Part shown: positions 54,950 through 64,000 of the stretch, piece after piece
Layout: each line of letters starts with the position of its first letter
Numbering within the stretch: position 1 is the first letter of the stretch
Assembly: GCF_025359345.1 (NCBI RefSeq)
Contig: NZ_JANYGQ010000003.1
Span: forward strand, 1-64,000
DNA from: Mucilaginibacter sp.
Lineage (GTDB): Bacteria > Bacteroidota > Bacteroidia > Sphingobacteriales > Sphingobacteriaceae
DNA length: 64,000 nt
Direction of reading: 5' to 3'
Program-made: the position numbers and the translations under genes
The notes under the pieces: generated by a model
Told to the model about the DNA's origin: nothing
The model's input: only the letters and a program-made list of their open reading frames with translations
Database searches by the model: none

Positions 54950-55906
54950 ATGCAAAACCCTTCATATCCCTTAATTAGTAAAAGCTTGTCGGTGATTAAA
55001 GAGAATATATTAGAAACCCTGGCTTATTTCGACCTGTTTGATTATCCGTTATCAAGGGCCGAGATTTACTTGTTCTTAAAGAATAAGCACGATTTTGACG
55101 TATTTGAAGATGCCCTCCGTTTGCTGCTCGAAGCCGGGATAATCCACCAGTTTGATAAATTTTACACATTAAAGAACGACCAGTACCTGGTTGTGCGCCG
55201 CAATGACGGTAACCAAAAGGCTGCGGAGCTAATAAAAGTTGCCGGGAAAGTGGGAAACCTGCTCATCCGCTTCCCTTATGTGCGCGGCATAGCTATATCT
55301 GGCTCACTTTCCAAAAATTTCGCCGACGATAAATCCGATATCGACCTGTTTATCATCACTGCCAAAAATAAGTTGTGGATAGCCCGTACTATAATGCATT
55401 GCTTTAAGAAGCTCACTTTTTTGGTTAATAAAGAGCACCTGTTTTGCATGAATTATTACATAGACGAGCAGCAACTGGAAATTGCTGAAAAGAATATCTA
55501 TACCGCAATTGAAATAGCTACACTCATCCCGCTGCAGGGCGACACCATTTTTGATAGCTTTTTTGCTTCAAATGCGTGGACAAGAAACTATCTGCCAAAT
55601 AAAAATATGCGTATCGCTTGCGCCAAGCCGGTTAGACCAGGTTTTTTTAAAAACTTGGTCGAACTGTTATTTGACAACGTCGCAGGTAATAAAATTGACG
55701 ATATGTTGATGAGGATCACAGGTGACAGGTGGTTGAAGAAGACCGAGCAAAAAAAGGTAAACAACCACGGCATCATAATGGGTATGGAAACAGGCAAGCA
55801 CTTCGCCAAACCCGACCCTAAGAATTTTCAAAGCAAATTGCTGTTGAGGCACTATGCAAGAGTATCGAGGGTGTTGCGGAGCTACGAGGAAAGTTTGGTG
55901 AATTGA
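54950..55906 (+). CDS. nucleotidyltransferase-fold protein with N-terminal helical domain
   Basis: A 318-residue protein. Residues 15-80 look like a small winged-helix or helical domain (ILETLAYFDLFDYPLSRAEI). Residues 110-140 hold a pol-beta-type nucleotidyltransferase motif: I-S-G118-S119 with D130 and D132 in SDIDLFIIT. The C-terminal third is basic and partly hydrophobic. Similar proteins recur at the ends of glycan loci in Bacteroidota, role unknown. It has a basic end (KLLLRHYARVSRVLRSY), and no terminator was recognised after it. Confidence 0.75.
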   Translation: MQNPSYPLISKSLSVIKENILETLAYFDLFDYPLSRAEIYLFLKNKHDFDVFEDALRLLLEAGIIHQFDKFYTLKNDQYLVVRRNDGNQKAAELIKVAGKVGNLLIRFPYVRGIAISGSLSKNFADDKSDIDLFIITAKNKLWIARTIMHCFKKLTFLVNKEHLFCMNYYIDEQQLEIAEKNIYTAIEIATLIPLQGDTIFDSFFASNAWTRNYLPNKNMRIACAKPVRPGFFKNLVELLFDNVAGNKIDDMLMRITGDRWLKKTEQKKVNNHGIIMGMETGKHFAKPDPKNFQSKLLLRHYARVSRVLRSYEESLVN

Positions 55907-56128
55907 GTTCGGCAAATCGCCGGGACGCTTCAAGTCTCCTACCAAACGAGTAATGCACATTCTGTCAATCTTTTGATATATGAATCTTTGCCTTAAGACC
56001 ATTCCTCGATTAAACGAGAAGCACCGCGTCCCTACACTCATTTAATGATTTTCTGAAGGGAAACCTTATTTTGTTTTTAACATAATCTCATTAGCTTTAT
56101 TAACTCCAAATAAAGCCGACTTTACGAC

Positions 56129-58297
56129 ATGAAAATTCCCGTACTATTTTGTTTACTGCTTGTACTAGGCATCGTTACATCCTGCAAAAAACATTCATCA
56201 AACAATACAGAATGGCGCACCTATGCCGGCTCCGAGGAGGGCAACAGGTATTCGGCAAATGAGCAGATAACCGCAGCCAATGTCGGAAGCCTTAAAATAG
56301 CCTGGCAATTTAGTTCTGGCGATAAGGATAGTGCCAACCGCAGCCAAAATCAATGCAACCCCATAATGGTTGACGGTACATTGTACGCCACCAGCCCAAA
56401 ACTCAAACTTTTTGCTTTAGACGCCGCTACCGGCGTACAAAAATGGATATTCGACCCGGCAAGCCAGGACACCTCAAAAAAAGACGATCCGCTGGCTTAT
56501 TATAAAGTTTGCCGAGGTGTAATTTATTGGAGCGATGACAAAGGCGATAACAAACGGATATTTTACAGTGTAGGTTCAAAAACTTATGCAATAGATGCCG
56601 AAAGCGGCCAGCCGGTAAAGGATTTTGGCAAAGGCGGATACATAGATTTAACAAAGGATTTGGGTAAAGAGACCCAATCGTTTGTATCGGGCACTACGCC
56701 GGGTGTTATTTATAAAGATATCCTAATTGTAGGTACCAGGGTTGCTGAGTCGGAAGATGCCGCGCCCGGGCACGTAAGGGCTTATGATGTGATGACGGGC
56801 AAGCTGCGCTGGATTTTTCATACGATTCCACAGCCGGGCGAAAAAGGCTATGAAACCTGGCCCGATAAAGATGCATGGAAACGGCTGGGCGGCGCAAATA
56901 ACTGGGCGGGAATGGCACTCGACGAAAAGCGAGGTATTGTATACATTCCAACTGGTTCAATTGGTGGCGATTTCTATGGAGGTAACCGCAAAGGAACAAA
57001 CCTTTATGCCAACTCACTTTTAGCTTTGGACGCGGCGACCGGGAAATACATATGGCATTTCCAGGCTGTGCATCATGATTTATGGGATCGCGACTTTGCA
57101 GCAAACCCCAATCTCGTTACCATTAAGCACGATGGCAAAACGATTGATGCTGTGGCGCAAATAAGCAAGCACGGCTATATTTTCATGTTCGACAGGACAA
57201 ACGGGAAACCAATTTTTCCGATTGAGGAAAAGCCTGTGCCGCAAAATGCCCTGCCGGGCGAGCAGGTTTGGCCAACTCAACCTATCCCAACATTACCACT
57301 GCCTTTTGCTAGGCAGCATTTTGGCCCCGAAGACGTTTCTGATATCAGCCCCGAAACACATGCAGCTATGCTGGCCCAATATCAAAAAGTAAAATACAAT
57401 ACCATGTTTACTCCGCCTAGTAAGGACGGTGATTGGATTTTCCCGGGCTTCGACGGCGGCGGCGAATGGGGCGGTGCAGCGGTTGACCCCGAATCGAAAA
57501 TAATGTACATCAGTAATAGCGAAATGCCCTGGGCACAGGTGATGATTGACGTACCTAAAAACACCGACGACCATTCATTAAATGGAATTGGGCATACCGT
57601 TTATAATAATTATTGCATATCATGCCATGGTCCCGAATTAAAGGGTAACGGCACATCGTACCCATCGCTGGTAAATATCGGCAAGAAGTATACCGAAGAC
57701 CAGGTAAGCAAGCTTATAGCTAATGGCCGCAATATGATGCCGTCATTTAAACAAATCCCCGCTGACGCGAAAAAGGCGCTGTTAGCGTTTGTGTTAAAGC
57801 TGCCCGAAAAGGAGCCAGCAAGCAGGCAATTGGCCAAAGAACCGGTTAATAAAAGTATGGCAAACACTATACCTTATGTAATGAATGGCTACAACCGTTT
57901 CCTTGATAAAGATGGCTATCCCGGTATTAAGCCGCCGTGGGGAACTCTGGATGCGGTGGACCTGACGTCCGGCAAATTATTATGGAAGGTGCCATTGGGC
58001 GAGTATCCCGAATTGACAAAAAAAGGCATACCCATCACGGGGACAGAGTTATATGGCGGCCCGCTGGTAACCAAAGGCGGCCTTGTATTTGTTGCCGCAA
58101 CAAAGGATGAAAAGATACGGGCGTTCGATAAAAAAACAGGCAAACAGCTGTGGGCGGCAAAATTGCCGGCTGCGGGTTATGCTACACCGGCGACCTATGC
58201 AATTGATGGTAAGCAATATGTGGTTATTGCATGCGGCGGTGGCAAAATCGGCAGCAAATCGGGCGATAGTTATGTTTGTTTTGCCTTGGCGGACTGA
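56129..58297 (+). CDS. PQQ-dependent dehydrogenase (quinoprotein) with cytochrome c domain
   Basis: A 722-residue lipoprotein (signal MKIPVLFCLLLVLGIVTSC). It is a PQQ-type eight-bladed propeller with repeated tryptophan-docking words (AWQFSSGDKD, GVQKWIFDP, GKLRWIF, GKYIWHFQAVHHDLWDRDF), in which a cytochrome c domain with heme motif CISCHGPELKG is inserted near 485-560, before the last propeller part (GKLLWKVPLGEYPEL). It would oxidise an alcohol or sugar in the periplasm, passing electrons through its own heme to the respiratory chain. The opening WRTYAGSEEGNRYSANEQI fits the glucose/quinate dehydrogenase branch. Stand-alone gene. Confidence 0.9.
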   Translation: MKIPVLFCLLLVLGIVTSCKKHSSNNTEWRTYAGSEEGNRYSANEQITAANVGSLKIAWQFSSGDKDSANRSQNQCNPIMVDGTLYATSPKLKLFALDAATGVQKWIFDPASQDTSKKDDPLAYYKVCRGVIYWSDDKGDNKRIFYSVGSKTYAIDAESGQPVKDFGKGGYIDLTKDLGKETQSFVSGTTPGVIYKDILIVGTRVAESEDAAPGHVRAYDVMTGKLRWIFHTIPQPGEKGYETWPDKDAWKRLGGANNWAGMALDEKRGIVYIPTGSIGGDFYGGNRKGTNLYANSLLALDAATGKYIWHFQAVHHDLWDRDFAANPNLVTIKHDGKTIDAVAQISKHGYIFMFDRTNGKPIFPIEEKPVPQNALPGEQVWPTQPIPTLPLPFARQHFGPEDVSDISPETHAAMLAQYQKVKYNTMFTPPSKDGDWIFPGFDGGGEWGGAAVDPESKIMYISNSEMPWAQVMIDVPKNTDDHSLNGIGHTVYNNYCISCHGPELKGNGTSYPSLVNIGKKYTEDQVSKLIANGRNMMPSFKQIPADAKKALLAFVLKLPEKEPASRQLAKEPVNKSMANTIPYVMNGYNRFLDKDGYPGIKPPWGTLDAVDLTSGKLLWKVPLGEYPELTKKGIPITGTELYGGPLVTKGGLVFVAATKDEKIRAFDKKTGKQLWAAKLPAAGYATPATYAIDGKQYVVIACGGGKIGSKSGDSYVCFALAD

Positions 58298-58381
58298 TAT
58301 ACTCTCAATATGCTTTTAGCTTTAGTCTTTTTGCTTTGCTCGTAAATCCCTATTTTGTTGCACTATTTTGATTTTGCAACA

Positions 58382-58975
58382 ATGGAAAAAGGACGTTTAG
58401 AGGCATTTAGCGATGGGGTTATTGCCATCATCATCACCATAATGGTGTTAGAGCTTAAAATACCAAAGGGGGCTGATATCCATGAACTCCGCGAATTGAT
58501 ACCTGTGTTTTTTAGCTATGTGCTCAGCTTCGTATACGTTGGCATCTACTGGAACAATCATCACCATACGCTACAGGCTGTACAATCGGTAAATGGCGCA
58601 ATACTTTGGGCTAACATGCACCTGCTCTTCTGGCTTTCGCTTGTGCCATTTGTTACTGCCTGGATGGGCGAGAACCATTTTGCGCAATGGCCCGTTACCT
58701 GTTATGGTATTGTATTAATAATGAACTCTATTGCCTATACTATCCTTCTGTTTACGCTGGTACGGCACCTTGGAAAAGATTCCTTACTGGCCAAGGCAAT
58801 GGGCAGAGACTATAAGGGCAAGGTATCAACAGCCATTTACGCAGCTGCAATTGCCATTTCTTTTACTAACCCTAAAATAAGTTTCGCCCTTTATATAGTT
58901 GTGGCCTGTATCTGGTTTATCCCCGACAAAAGAATTGAAAAGAAGATAGTAGGGGAAGAGCCACCTTGTGATTAA
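58382..58975 (+). CDS. TMEM175-like potassium channel family protein (DUF1211)
   Basis: A 197-residue membrane protein with six helices and the hallmark first-helix motif MEKGRLEAFSDGVIAIIITI, whose FSD triplet is strictly conserved in TMEM175 channels. Bacterial TMEM175 proteins form tetrameric potassium-leak channels. An in-frame upstream start would add nine residues (58355), but the ATG at 58382 matches the family start and I prefer it. Not linked to neighbouring genes in any evident way. Confidence 0.9.
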   Translation: MEKGRLEAFSDGVIAIIITIMVLELKIPKGADIHELRELIPVFFSYVLSFVYVGIYWNNHHHTLQAVQSVNGAILWANMHLLFWLSLVPFVTAWMGENHFAQWPVTCYGIVLIMNSIAYTILLFTLVRHLGKDSLLAKAMGRDYKGKVSTAIYAAAIAISFTNPKISFALYIVVACIWFIPDKRIEKKIVGEEPPCD

Positions 58976-59079
58976 GAAATCATTAAGTCATCGGATCGTT
59001 AAAACGATGGGGATTAAATGTAAAAGCTTAACCCGCAAATCTTTATGCCTGATCTGCCAAAGACTTAATGATCCCATGA

Positions 59080-59880
59080 TTATCCTATTTGCAAATTACC
59101 ATTTGCAGGTTGCGTTACTTCGGCTCTACCCAATGCAAACCATAATGCCAATATACATCCGTAACTGCCGCCGCGTTCAATCCATTCAAATATTTCATAG
59201 TGCGGGTAAAAAAGTTCGCTGATAACTTTCCATACAAAAAAAATGAGGATGACTGACCGTACAGGTTTGATAAGAACGGTTATGGCCGCAGCCACTTCTA
59301 AGGCGCCGATAATATTCGCAGTGATTGCGGGATTGTTGAAGCCAAGAGCAGTGTACTGGCCTGTCAAACCTTTCTTTTCGATAAGGTTAAGCCAGCCGTG
59401 ACCGGCAAGCAACAGGAACACTACCAATTTTAAACAAGTTACAACATTTGACAGCACTTTGGCATCCGTTTGCACATCGGGATTAATTATTGCGAACCAG
59501 CTTTTGATATTTAAACGCGTACCACCCGATAGCATTAATAATGCAAGCGGCGCCCCAAAGTTGCCTGCGCGTTCTATAAACTCAGCAAACGGCTCACCCG
59601 ACATAGGGCGCATTAGCGCGGTAGCAGTGCCCCAAATAACAAGCCAGATTGGCACAATCCTTAATGGGTAAACTAGCATAAGTATACCGCAGAAAATATC
59701 AAAAGAGCCTACCCAGGGCATTAAATGATAGGCCGCTACCTTTCCTATGCCTGCTACTGCGAAGTAATTGCACCAAATAGGTTTAGTAATAATGCCAAAT
59801 GCCCCATGGCCAATAAAACACATGGCAGATGCAAAACGAAGCGTATAATAAAGTTTTTGTTGAAGGTTTAAATTCAGCAT
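59080..59880 (-). CDS. unrecognised multi-pass membrane protein (DoxX-like pattern)
   Basis: A 266-residue integral membrane protein with about eight hydrophobic segments. It looks like two related halves, each starting with a GHGxxxL/I helix (FASAMCFIGHGAFGII near 16-31 and LVVFLLLAGHGWLNLIEKKG near 151-170) and each with a longer WxxxE/E-rich loop (AEFIERAGNFGAP and YEIFEWIERGGSYG). The shared GHG and ERxGNFG/ERGGSYG words suggest an internal duplication resembling DoxX-type proteins. I do not assign a function. It ends close to the convergent TMEM175-like gene and has its own upstream gap. Confidence 0.6.
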   Translation of the reverse strand: MLNLNLQQKLYYTLRFASAMCFIGHGAFGIITKPIWCNYFAVAGIGKVAAYHLMPWVGSFDIFCGILMLVYPLRIVPIWLVIWGTATALMRPMSGEPFAEFIERAGNFGAPLALLMLSGGTRLNIKSWFAIINPDVQTDAKVLSNVVTCLKLVVFLLLAGHGWLNLIEKKGLTGQYTALGFNNPAITANIIGALEVAAAITVLIKPVRSVILIFFVWKVISELFYPHYEIFEWIERGGSYGCILALWFALGRAEVTQPANGNLQIG

Positions 59881-60061
59881 ATAATAATCAGTGTTGCAGC
59901 CCGGGCAATGCTATCGCGGCCAATTTTTTCAATCATTTAATCTAATTATGGGCAGGTTAAATCTATCGGAAAAAAAACAGAAACAAAAATTTTGTTATCC
60001 ATTTTTGTTCAATACAACAAAATTTTAATATTAACGGCGTAATAGAATGGTTTAGCGGCAT

Positions 60062-60089
60062 AAAAAAAGCAACTATCTTCATAGCTGCT
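60062..60089 (-). terminator. rho-independent terminator after the outer membrane barrel gene
   Basis: Read on the minus strand: AGCAGCTAT, 4-nt loop, ATAGTTGCT, then a run of seven Ts. One mismatch in nine pairs. It lies 30 bp past the stop of the leftward barrel gene. Confidence 0.75.
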
Positions 60090-60118
60090 TCAATATTTTT
60101 AATAATTGCTTAATGAAT

Positions 60119-60862
60119 TTAGAAATGCACACCAATTCCAAAAGTGCTCTGTAATTCAGTAATTGGCTGTTTTGTTACTAATCTTCCGGTTCCGTTCAAT
60201 GCTGAAATGTCGCCTGTAGTACTGATTTTTATCCCGTCGGATTTTACGTAATTAAAACGCACACCAATATCCCATCCTTCAGCAAACTCCCAACGCAGAC
60301 CTGCATTACCGCCATAGGCAAATGCACTTCCTTTTGAATCGTTTTGAGTGATAGTAGTTGAGGTGTTGTTTTTGTTCGATACGAAAATGGTGTACACGGG
60401 TGTTGAGGTCATTTTAATTAAGCCCGCATCTGCCCGCAAATCAAGGATGAATTTACCGTAAGTGAAGGAATATTGCGGCCCGCCCATAAAGTTAATGCTA
60501 TGGTAACGACCAACCGACTGTACCAGGGTAGAGTTTACCTTTAATATTTTATTGTATCCGTTGGCAAGTACTTGTACATCGGGTATTGTTAGTTCGCCCT
60601 GGTCCTGGAAAGTTAATTGTGTACCTATACCAAAGTTTTTATAAACGTACACTCCGCCTTCGAAACCCATAACAATGCCTCTTTTGGCAAACCCTGACTT
60701 GAAATTTTCATAGGTTGTATTTTTAAAGTCGCCCATAGGAGTTGAAACACCGCCAATGAGGGCCAGATAGCTTTTAACGTATTCTTTAGGTTCTGAGTCT
60801 TGTGCTTTAGCGTAAAAAGAGATAAGAGTAATAATTGAAATTAATGTAAGCGTTTTTTTCAT
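60119..60862 (-). CDS. outer membrane beta-barrel protein (PorT/OmpA-like)
   Basis: A 247-residue protein with a signal peptide (MKKTLTLISIITLISFYAKAQ) and alternating hydrophobic/polar beta strands ending in an aromatic C-terminus (ELQSTFGIGVHF), the usual BAM-recognised end. Features such as YLALIGGVSTPMGDFKNTTY and MGFEGGVYVYKNFGIGTQLT match small Bacteroidota barrel proteins of the PorT/outer-membrane-protein-beta-barrel type. Stand-alone gene with its own terminator; no ligand suggested. Confidence 0.82.
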   Translation of the reverse strand: MKKTLTLISIITLISFYAKAQDSEPKEYVKSYLALIGGVSTPMGDFKNTTYENFKSGFAKRGIVMGFEGGVYVYKNFGIGTQLTFQDQGELTIPDVQVLANGYNKILKVNSTLVQSVGRYHSINFMGGPQYSFTYGKFILDLRADAGLIKMTSTPVYTIFVSNKNNTSTTITQNDSKGSAFAYGGNAGLRWEFAEGWDIGVRFNYVKSDGIKISTTGDISALNGTGRLVTKQPITELQSTFGIGVHF

Positions 60863-61202
60863 TTTATAGTGTAAGGGCGTTTTACCTGTGTTTTGTCAAT
60901 ATTTTTACCAGTGCAGTTCCATCGGTTATGCAAACGTGTAAAGGAATGCAATAGTATCCATATTAAATCTTAAAAAATGTTAAATTTTAGCTGTAATAAA
61001 GCTGCATATGGCATTAACAAAATGCGCCAACGGGCAGGCTCAATTAAGGCGCTAAAATAAGGCTAATAAATCATTTGCGGCACAATTTGTTTAATTACTT
61101 CAATATTTAGCCTTCAAAAATTACCGCTAAATATAAAAACAGCCATCTTTTGCGTTAAAAAGACAGCTGTTTATATGGCAGTTTAGTTTGCTTAAATCTA
61201 AT
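60863..61202. other. intergenic region with terminator, no gene
   Basis: A 340-bp AT-rich gap between two leftward genes. It contains the SusD terminator (61136-61173) and the promoter region of the barrel gene at its left end. No small gene or other repeat was seen. Confidence 0.65.
61136..61173 (-). terminator. terminator of the SusCD operon
   Basis: On the minus strand AAACAGC-TG-TCTTTTT pairs with AAAAGA-TG-GCTGTTT around a short loop (two mismatches), followed by a T-rich tail. It starts 30 bp past the SusD stop. Confidence 0.75.
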
Positions 61203-62789
61203 TTATTGCACGTCCCACCACATGCGGCTGGTTATTTTATCCCCGCCGGGCATGCCCGCTGCGGCGGCGTTGTAATTTGTGGTATTTACCTGCTTATCAA
61301 CCGACGAATAGTACATCCTGCGCGGAATAGCTCCCGGCGATTGGCTGCCAGTAAAGGTTACCGGAATTAAAGCCGGGAACCCGGTACGGCGATAATTTGC
61401 CCAAGCCTCGTACTCGTCAAAAAATGTGCAAGCCCAATATTGCGTGTTTATCATATTAAGGCCATCGCTCGGGTCGTATGGATTATCTGCCAGGTATTGC
61501 CCGGCATCGCCATCGTTAACAACGCCGGAATCACCAAAAACAGCATACTGCGTCATGGCTGCAAGTACGCCATTGTTGTAATGGTCTTCCGCATTACCAA
61601 TTCCCCAACGTGCAGCAGCATCCGCCAATAAGAATTCTGACTCGGCGTAAGTTAAAATTAAGGTTGGGGCGGTTGGGTTAAAAATTATCGGGCTTGGGCG
61701 CGAATATAAATTCAGGTCGCCTAAAAAAGGCGGCGGGCCCTGGTAGCTGAGTATACCGTGCGCTGTATTACCGGCATCATAACCATTCGGCAGGCCGTTT
61801 TGATCGTCCGGGTTGGACGAACCGCCCGCTGGATCATCGCCTGGTGTAAAACCATCGGGATAAACGTACGATAGTACGGGCAGGCGTGGGTCCGCGTTGT
61901 CCTTTAAAAAATCGATAAATGTTTTGCTTATTTGCCCTGATAGCTGCATATCACCGTCTTCGCCAATCCCACGATATATCCTGTTGATAGTTAGCGGATC
62001 GTTAGTGCCGTGGGGCGTTATTGCATTATCAGCGTTACTCTGCATGGTTTTACCTGCCACTTTAGTAACATAAGCTTTCGCAGTGTTAGGGTCCACCTTA
62101 GTCAGGCGCATTGCCATGCGGAGCAACAGCGAGTTTCCAAATCTCTTCCACGAAGCTATCTGGTCATCTGCGTAGCGGTAATACAGGTCGCCTGTCGGTT
62201 TGTCGGCATTCTCATCCAGGCTGTCGGTAGCCTGTTCTACTTCTTTTAACAAATCAGCATAAATATCCTTTTGCTTGTCATATTTAGGGAAATAAATTTT
62301 CTTGTTAAAGCCTTGCCCTGCGTCAAAATAAGGTACGTCGCCATAAACGTCGGTAATTCTTTCAAACGCCATCGCCTTCATAATCCTGGCTATTTGGTGC
62401 AGGTTTTTGTAGATGGGGTTGCCTTGCGTAATGGTATAAAGCACTACAGCATTTTTGATGGTAGAATCATAGGTGTGGTCGAAAAAAGAACCCCAGCCAC
62501 CGCTTGTAGGCGCACCCACGTACTTATCGCCAAAAAAATAACCCGAAGTTGATGCCCAGTGCTGGATCATAGCACCTGCGCCCTGTATCTCGGTTTCCTC
62601 CACTTCAATGGCGTTATCTGTGCTGCCGGTGTAATATAGCTGAGTTGCAGTTAAAAAATTATTTGCGTCGAATTTATCAACGGTTACCGCATTAGGGTTG
62701 GTATTATTTTTAATAAGGTCTTTTTTGCACGCTGCAAACGCCGTTAGCATAACAGCGCCTGCAAGTATATATATCGTTTGTAATTTCAT
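61203..62789 (-). CDS. SusD/RagB-like nutrient-binding outer membrane lipoprotein
   Basis: A 528-residue lipoprotein starting MKLQTIYILAGAVMLTAFAAC, with the lipidated Cys in FAACKKD. It belongs to the SusD-like group 2: NNTNPNAVTVDKFDANNFLT, GAGAMIQHWASTSGYFFGD and the C-terminal QYWACTFFDEYEAWANYRRTG motif followed by the arginine-rich IPRRMYYS. SusD proteins cover a SusC TonB-dependent pore from outside and hand over glycans or peptides. A longer in-frame start (62822) would add eleven residues ahead of the signal peptide, so I prefer 62789. It follows SusC by 34 bp. Confidence 0.92.
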   Translation of the reverse strand: MKLQTIYILAGAVMLTAFAACKKDLIKNNTNPNAVTVDKFDANNFLTATQLYYTGSTDNAIEVEETEIQGAGAMIQHWASTSGYFFGDKYVGAPTSGGWGSFFDHTYDSTIKNAVVLYTITQGNPIYKNLHQIARIMKAMAFERITDVYGDVPYFDAGQGFNKKIYFPKYDKQKDIYADLLKEVEQATDSLDENADKPTGDLYYRYADDQIASWKRFGNSLLLRMAMRLTKVDPNTAKAYVTKVAGKTMQSNADNAITPHGTNDPLTINRIYRGIGEDGDMQLSGQISKTFIDFLKDNADPRLPVLSYVYPDGFTPGDDPAGGSSNPDDQNGLPNGYDAGNTAHGILSYQGPPPFLGDLNLYSRPSPIIFNPTAPTLILTYAESEFLLADAAARWGIGNAEDHYNNGVLAAMTQYAVFGDSGVVNDGDAGQYLADNPYDPSDGLNMINTQYWACTFFDEYEAWANYRRTGFPALIPVTFTGSQSPGAIPRRMYYSSVDKQVNTTNYNAAAAGMPGGDKITSRMWWDVQ

Positions 62790-62823
62790 ATTAAGCAGTT
62801 TATTATATTTTTCAATAATCATC

Positions 62824-64000
62824 TTAAAATTTCAAGTTAAGGTTAAGCCCGAATGTCCTGGTGTACGGTACTTCCGCCTGTTCAATACCCTGCGGCCCGT
62901 TCGAATAATTTGATTCAGGGTCGATGTTCGGTGTGTGCTTCATAATTGTCCATACATTGCGGGCAACGGCACTAATGGTTATACCCTGTATTTTATTGTT
63001 GAACATACTTGCCGGGAAGGTATAGCCTAACACAATCTGTCTTAATTTGATAAAGCTGTCGTTATATAAAAACATCGAGCCGTTATTGCTCATTGCTGAA
63101 TAATAGTCTTGCGGATTTAGCTGCTCGGTCCCGTATTTCAAATCTCTGCCCACCAGAGTTTCTTTGGTAAGACCATAGGTATAGGCATAGTAATTAGTGC
63201 CCGAGAATATCTTTCCGCCAAATTTGCCATCAATCAGGAAAGAAAAATTGAGGTGTTTGTACCTAAAGTCGGTAGTTATACCGGTTGTAAGCGGGCTGAT
63301 ACCGGAACCAAGGTCTTTATATGTCGCTAAGCTTGGGTCGGGTGCGCCGGTTGCAGGATCGATAATTAGTTTGCCGCTTGCATCGCGTGCAGGGTCCAGT
63401 GCAAATATCTGGTAAGCCGATTTGCCTACAACCTGCGACATGTAGGCTATACCGTTGCCCTCATCCTCGCCGGCACGCGAATAACCAAGCGGGAAATTGC
63501 TTGAGCCGCTCGAAATGGCTAGTACCTTGTTATTGTTGTAGGTTAAATTCAGTGTTTCTGTCCAGCTGAAATTTGCAGTTTTAACCGGGGTTCCCGATAC
63601 TAAAAACTCGATACCCTTATTCTGAATAGTTCCGGAGTTGAGCAAAACGAAGTCGTAGCCGGATGTTCTCGATGTTACGGCGGGGATAACTTCTTTGCTC
63701 ACCTTCTTGTCGTAATAGGAAATATCGAAATGCAGCCTGCTTTTAAAAAGGGATAGTTCGGTGCCTATTTCAAACTCTTTGGCCGACGATGGTTCTAAAC
63801 TTGAGGTGGGTATAGTATTGCCGTTGGCAACATTGCCAATTGGACTCCCGGCAAGGCTGCCTATATTATTATAGGCAATTAGCGTTTGGTATGGAGCGTC
63901 AGCTTCGCCGCCAACGTTGGCATATCCAAGTCTTAATTTTCCCATGTCCAGCCAATCAGCATGAAGCAGTTCGGAGAATACGAAAGAGCCGCTGATTGAA
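62824..64000 (-). CDS. SusC/RagA TonB-linked outer membrane protein, C-terminal part (runs off window)
   Basis: About 391 C-terminal residues of a TonB-dependent transporter barrel; the reading frame stays open to the window edge. Landmarks: SISGSFVFSELLHADWLDMG (starting at the edge), KLRLGYANVGGEAD, SLEPSSAKEFEIGTELSLFK, LNLTYNNNKVLAIS and the barrel end NVWTIMKHTPNIDPES with the aromatic C-terminus TFGLNLNLKF. It pairs with the following SusD gene. Plug and TonB box lie outside the window. No glycoside hydrolase or sulfatase is visible beside the pair here, so its substrate is open. Confidence 0.92.
   Translation of the reverse strand, partial: SISGSFVFSELLHADWLDMGKLRLGYANVGGEADAPYQTLIAYNNIGSLAGSPIGNVANGNTIPTSSLEPSSAKEFEIGTELSLFKSRLHFDISYYDKKVSKEVIPAVTSRTSGYDFVLLNSGTIQNKGIEFLVSGTPVKTANFSWTETLNLTYNNNKVLAISSGSSNFPLGYSRAGEDEGNGIAYMSQVVGKSAYQIFALDPARDASGKLIIDPATGAPDPSLATYKDLGSGISPLTTGITTDFRYKHLNFSFLIDGKFGGKIFSGTNYYAYTYGLTKETLVGRDLKYGTEQLNPQDYYSAMSNNGSMFLYNDSFIKLRQIVLGYTFPASMFNNKIQGITISAVARNVWTIMKHTPNIDPESNYSNGPQGIEQAEVPYTRTFGLNLNLKF

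Overview
The window looks like chromosomal DNA of a Bacteroidota bacterium, most likely a Sphingobacteriaceae member close to Mucilaginibacter or Pedobacter. This rests on a SusC/SusD pair, a two-component sensor with a propeller-type periplasmic domain, DUF1080, DUF4965, DUF5777 and DUF1349 proteins, MacB-type efflux genes under an NtrC-type regulator, and weak ribosome binding sites. The genus is inferred from gene content only. No tRNA, rRNA, CRISPR array, prophage or transposase was seen.

Region 1 (1-8695) is a carbohydrate-use locus read rightwards: the end of a Gfo/Idh/MocA oxidoreductase, an MFS transporter, a lipoprotein cytochrome c, a nucleoside-permease-like MFS protein, two TIM-barrel isomerase/epimerase-like proteins, a DUF1080 (3-keto-disaccharide hydrolase family) protein and a large DUF4965 protein, closed by a strong terminator. 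Together they fit oxidation of a sugar to a keto-sugar, cleavage and epimerisation. Region 2 (8836-15349) holds a 1388-residue hybrid sensor kinase and a translationally coupled NIPSNAP/FAD-oxidoreductase pair.

Region 3 (15597-24620) is a tripartite efflux system (adaptor, TolC-like channel, ABC ATPase, two MacB/FtsX-type permeases) followed by an NtrC-type response regulator and its kinase. A perfect palindrome and a good sigma-54 -24/-12 promoter sit directly upstream of the adaptor gene, so the regulator and its target promoter can both be seen. An aquaporin with a textbook terminator follows.

Region 4 (25652-55906) is a long surface-glycan region. It has a PglK-like ABC exporter, many glycosyltransferases, a Wzx-like flippase, two Wzy/WaaL-like proteins and a nucleotidyltransferase-fold protein. 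Embedded in it (28435-40252) is an unusual divergent pair of tightly packed operons. The leftward one encodes a methyltransferase, an amidohydrolase, a polysaccharide deacetylase, a GNAT-like protein, a flavin-reductase-like protein and a glycosyltransferase. The rightward one encodes two B12-binding-type radical SAM enzymes, a SPASM-type radical SAM enzyme and two methyltransferases. This is the best candidate in the window for an undescribed biosynthetic system. Between the glycan blocks (40285-44563) lie a DUF1349 protein and an ECF sigma factor operon (sigma factor, a predicted double-membrane-spanning barrel protein, YceI, DUF5777).

Region 5 (56129-64000) holds a PQQ-type dehydrogenase with a fused cytochrome c domain, a TMEM175-like channel, an unrecognised membrane protein, an outer-membrane barrel, and a SusD gene behind a SusC gene that runs off the window. 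Intergenic regions carry several families of short palindromic or tandem repeats.
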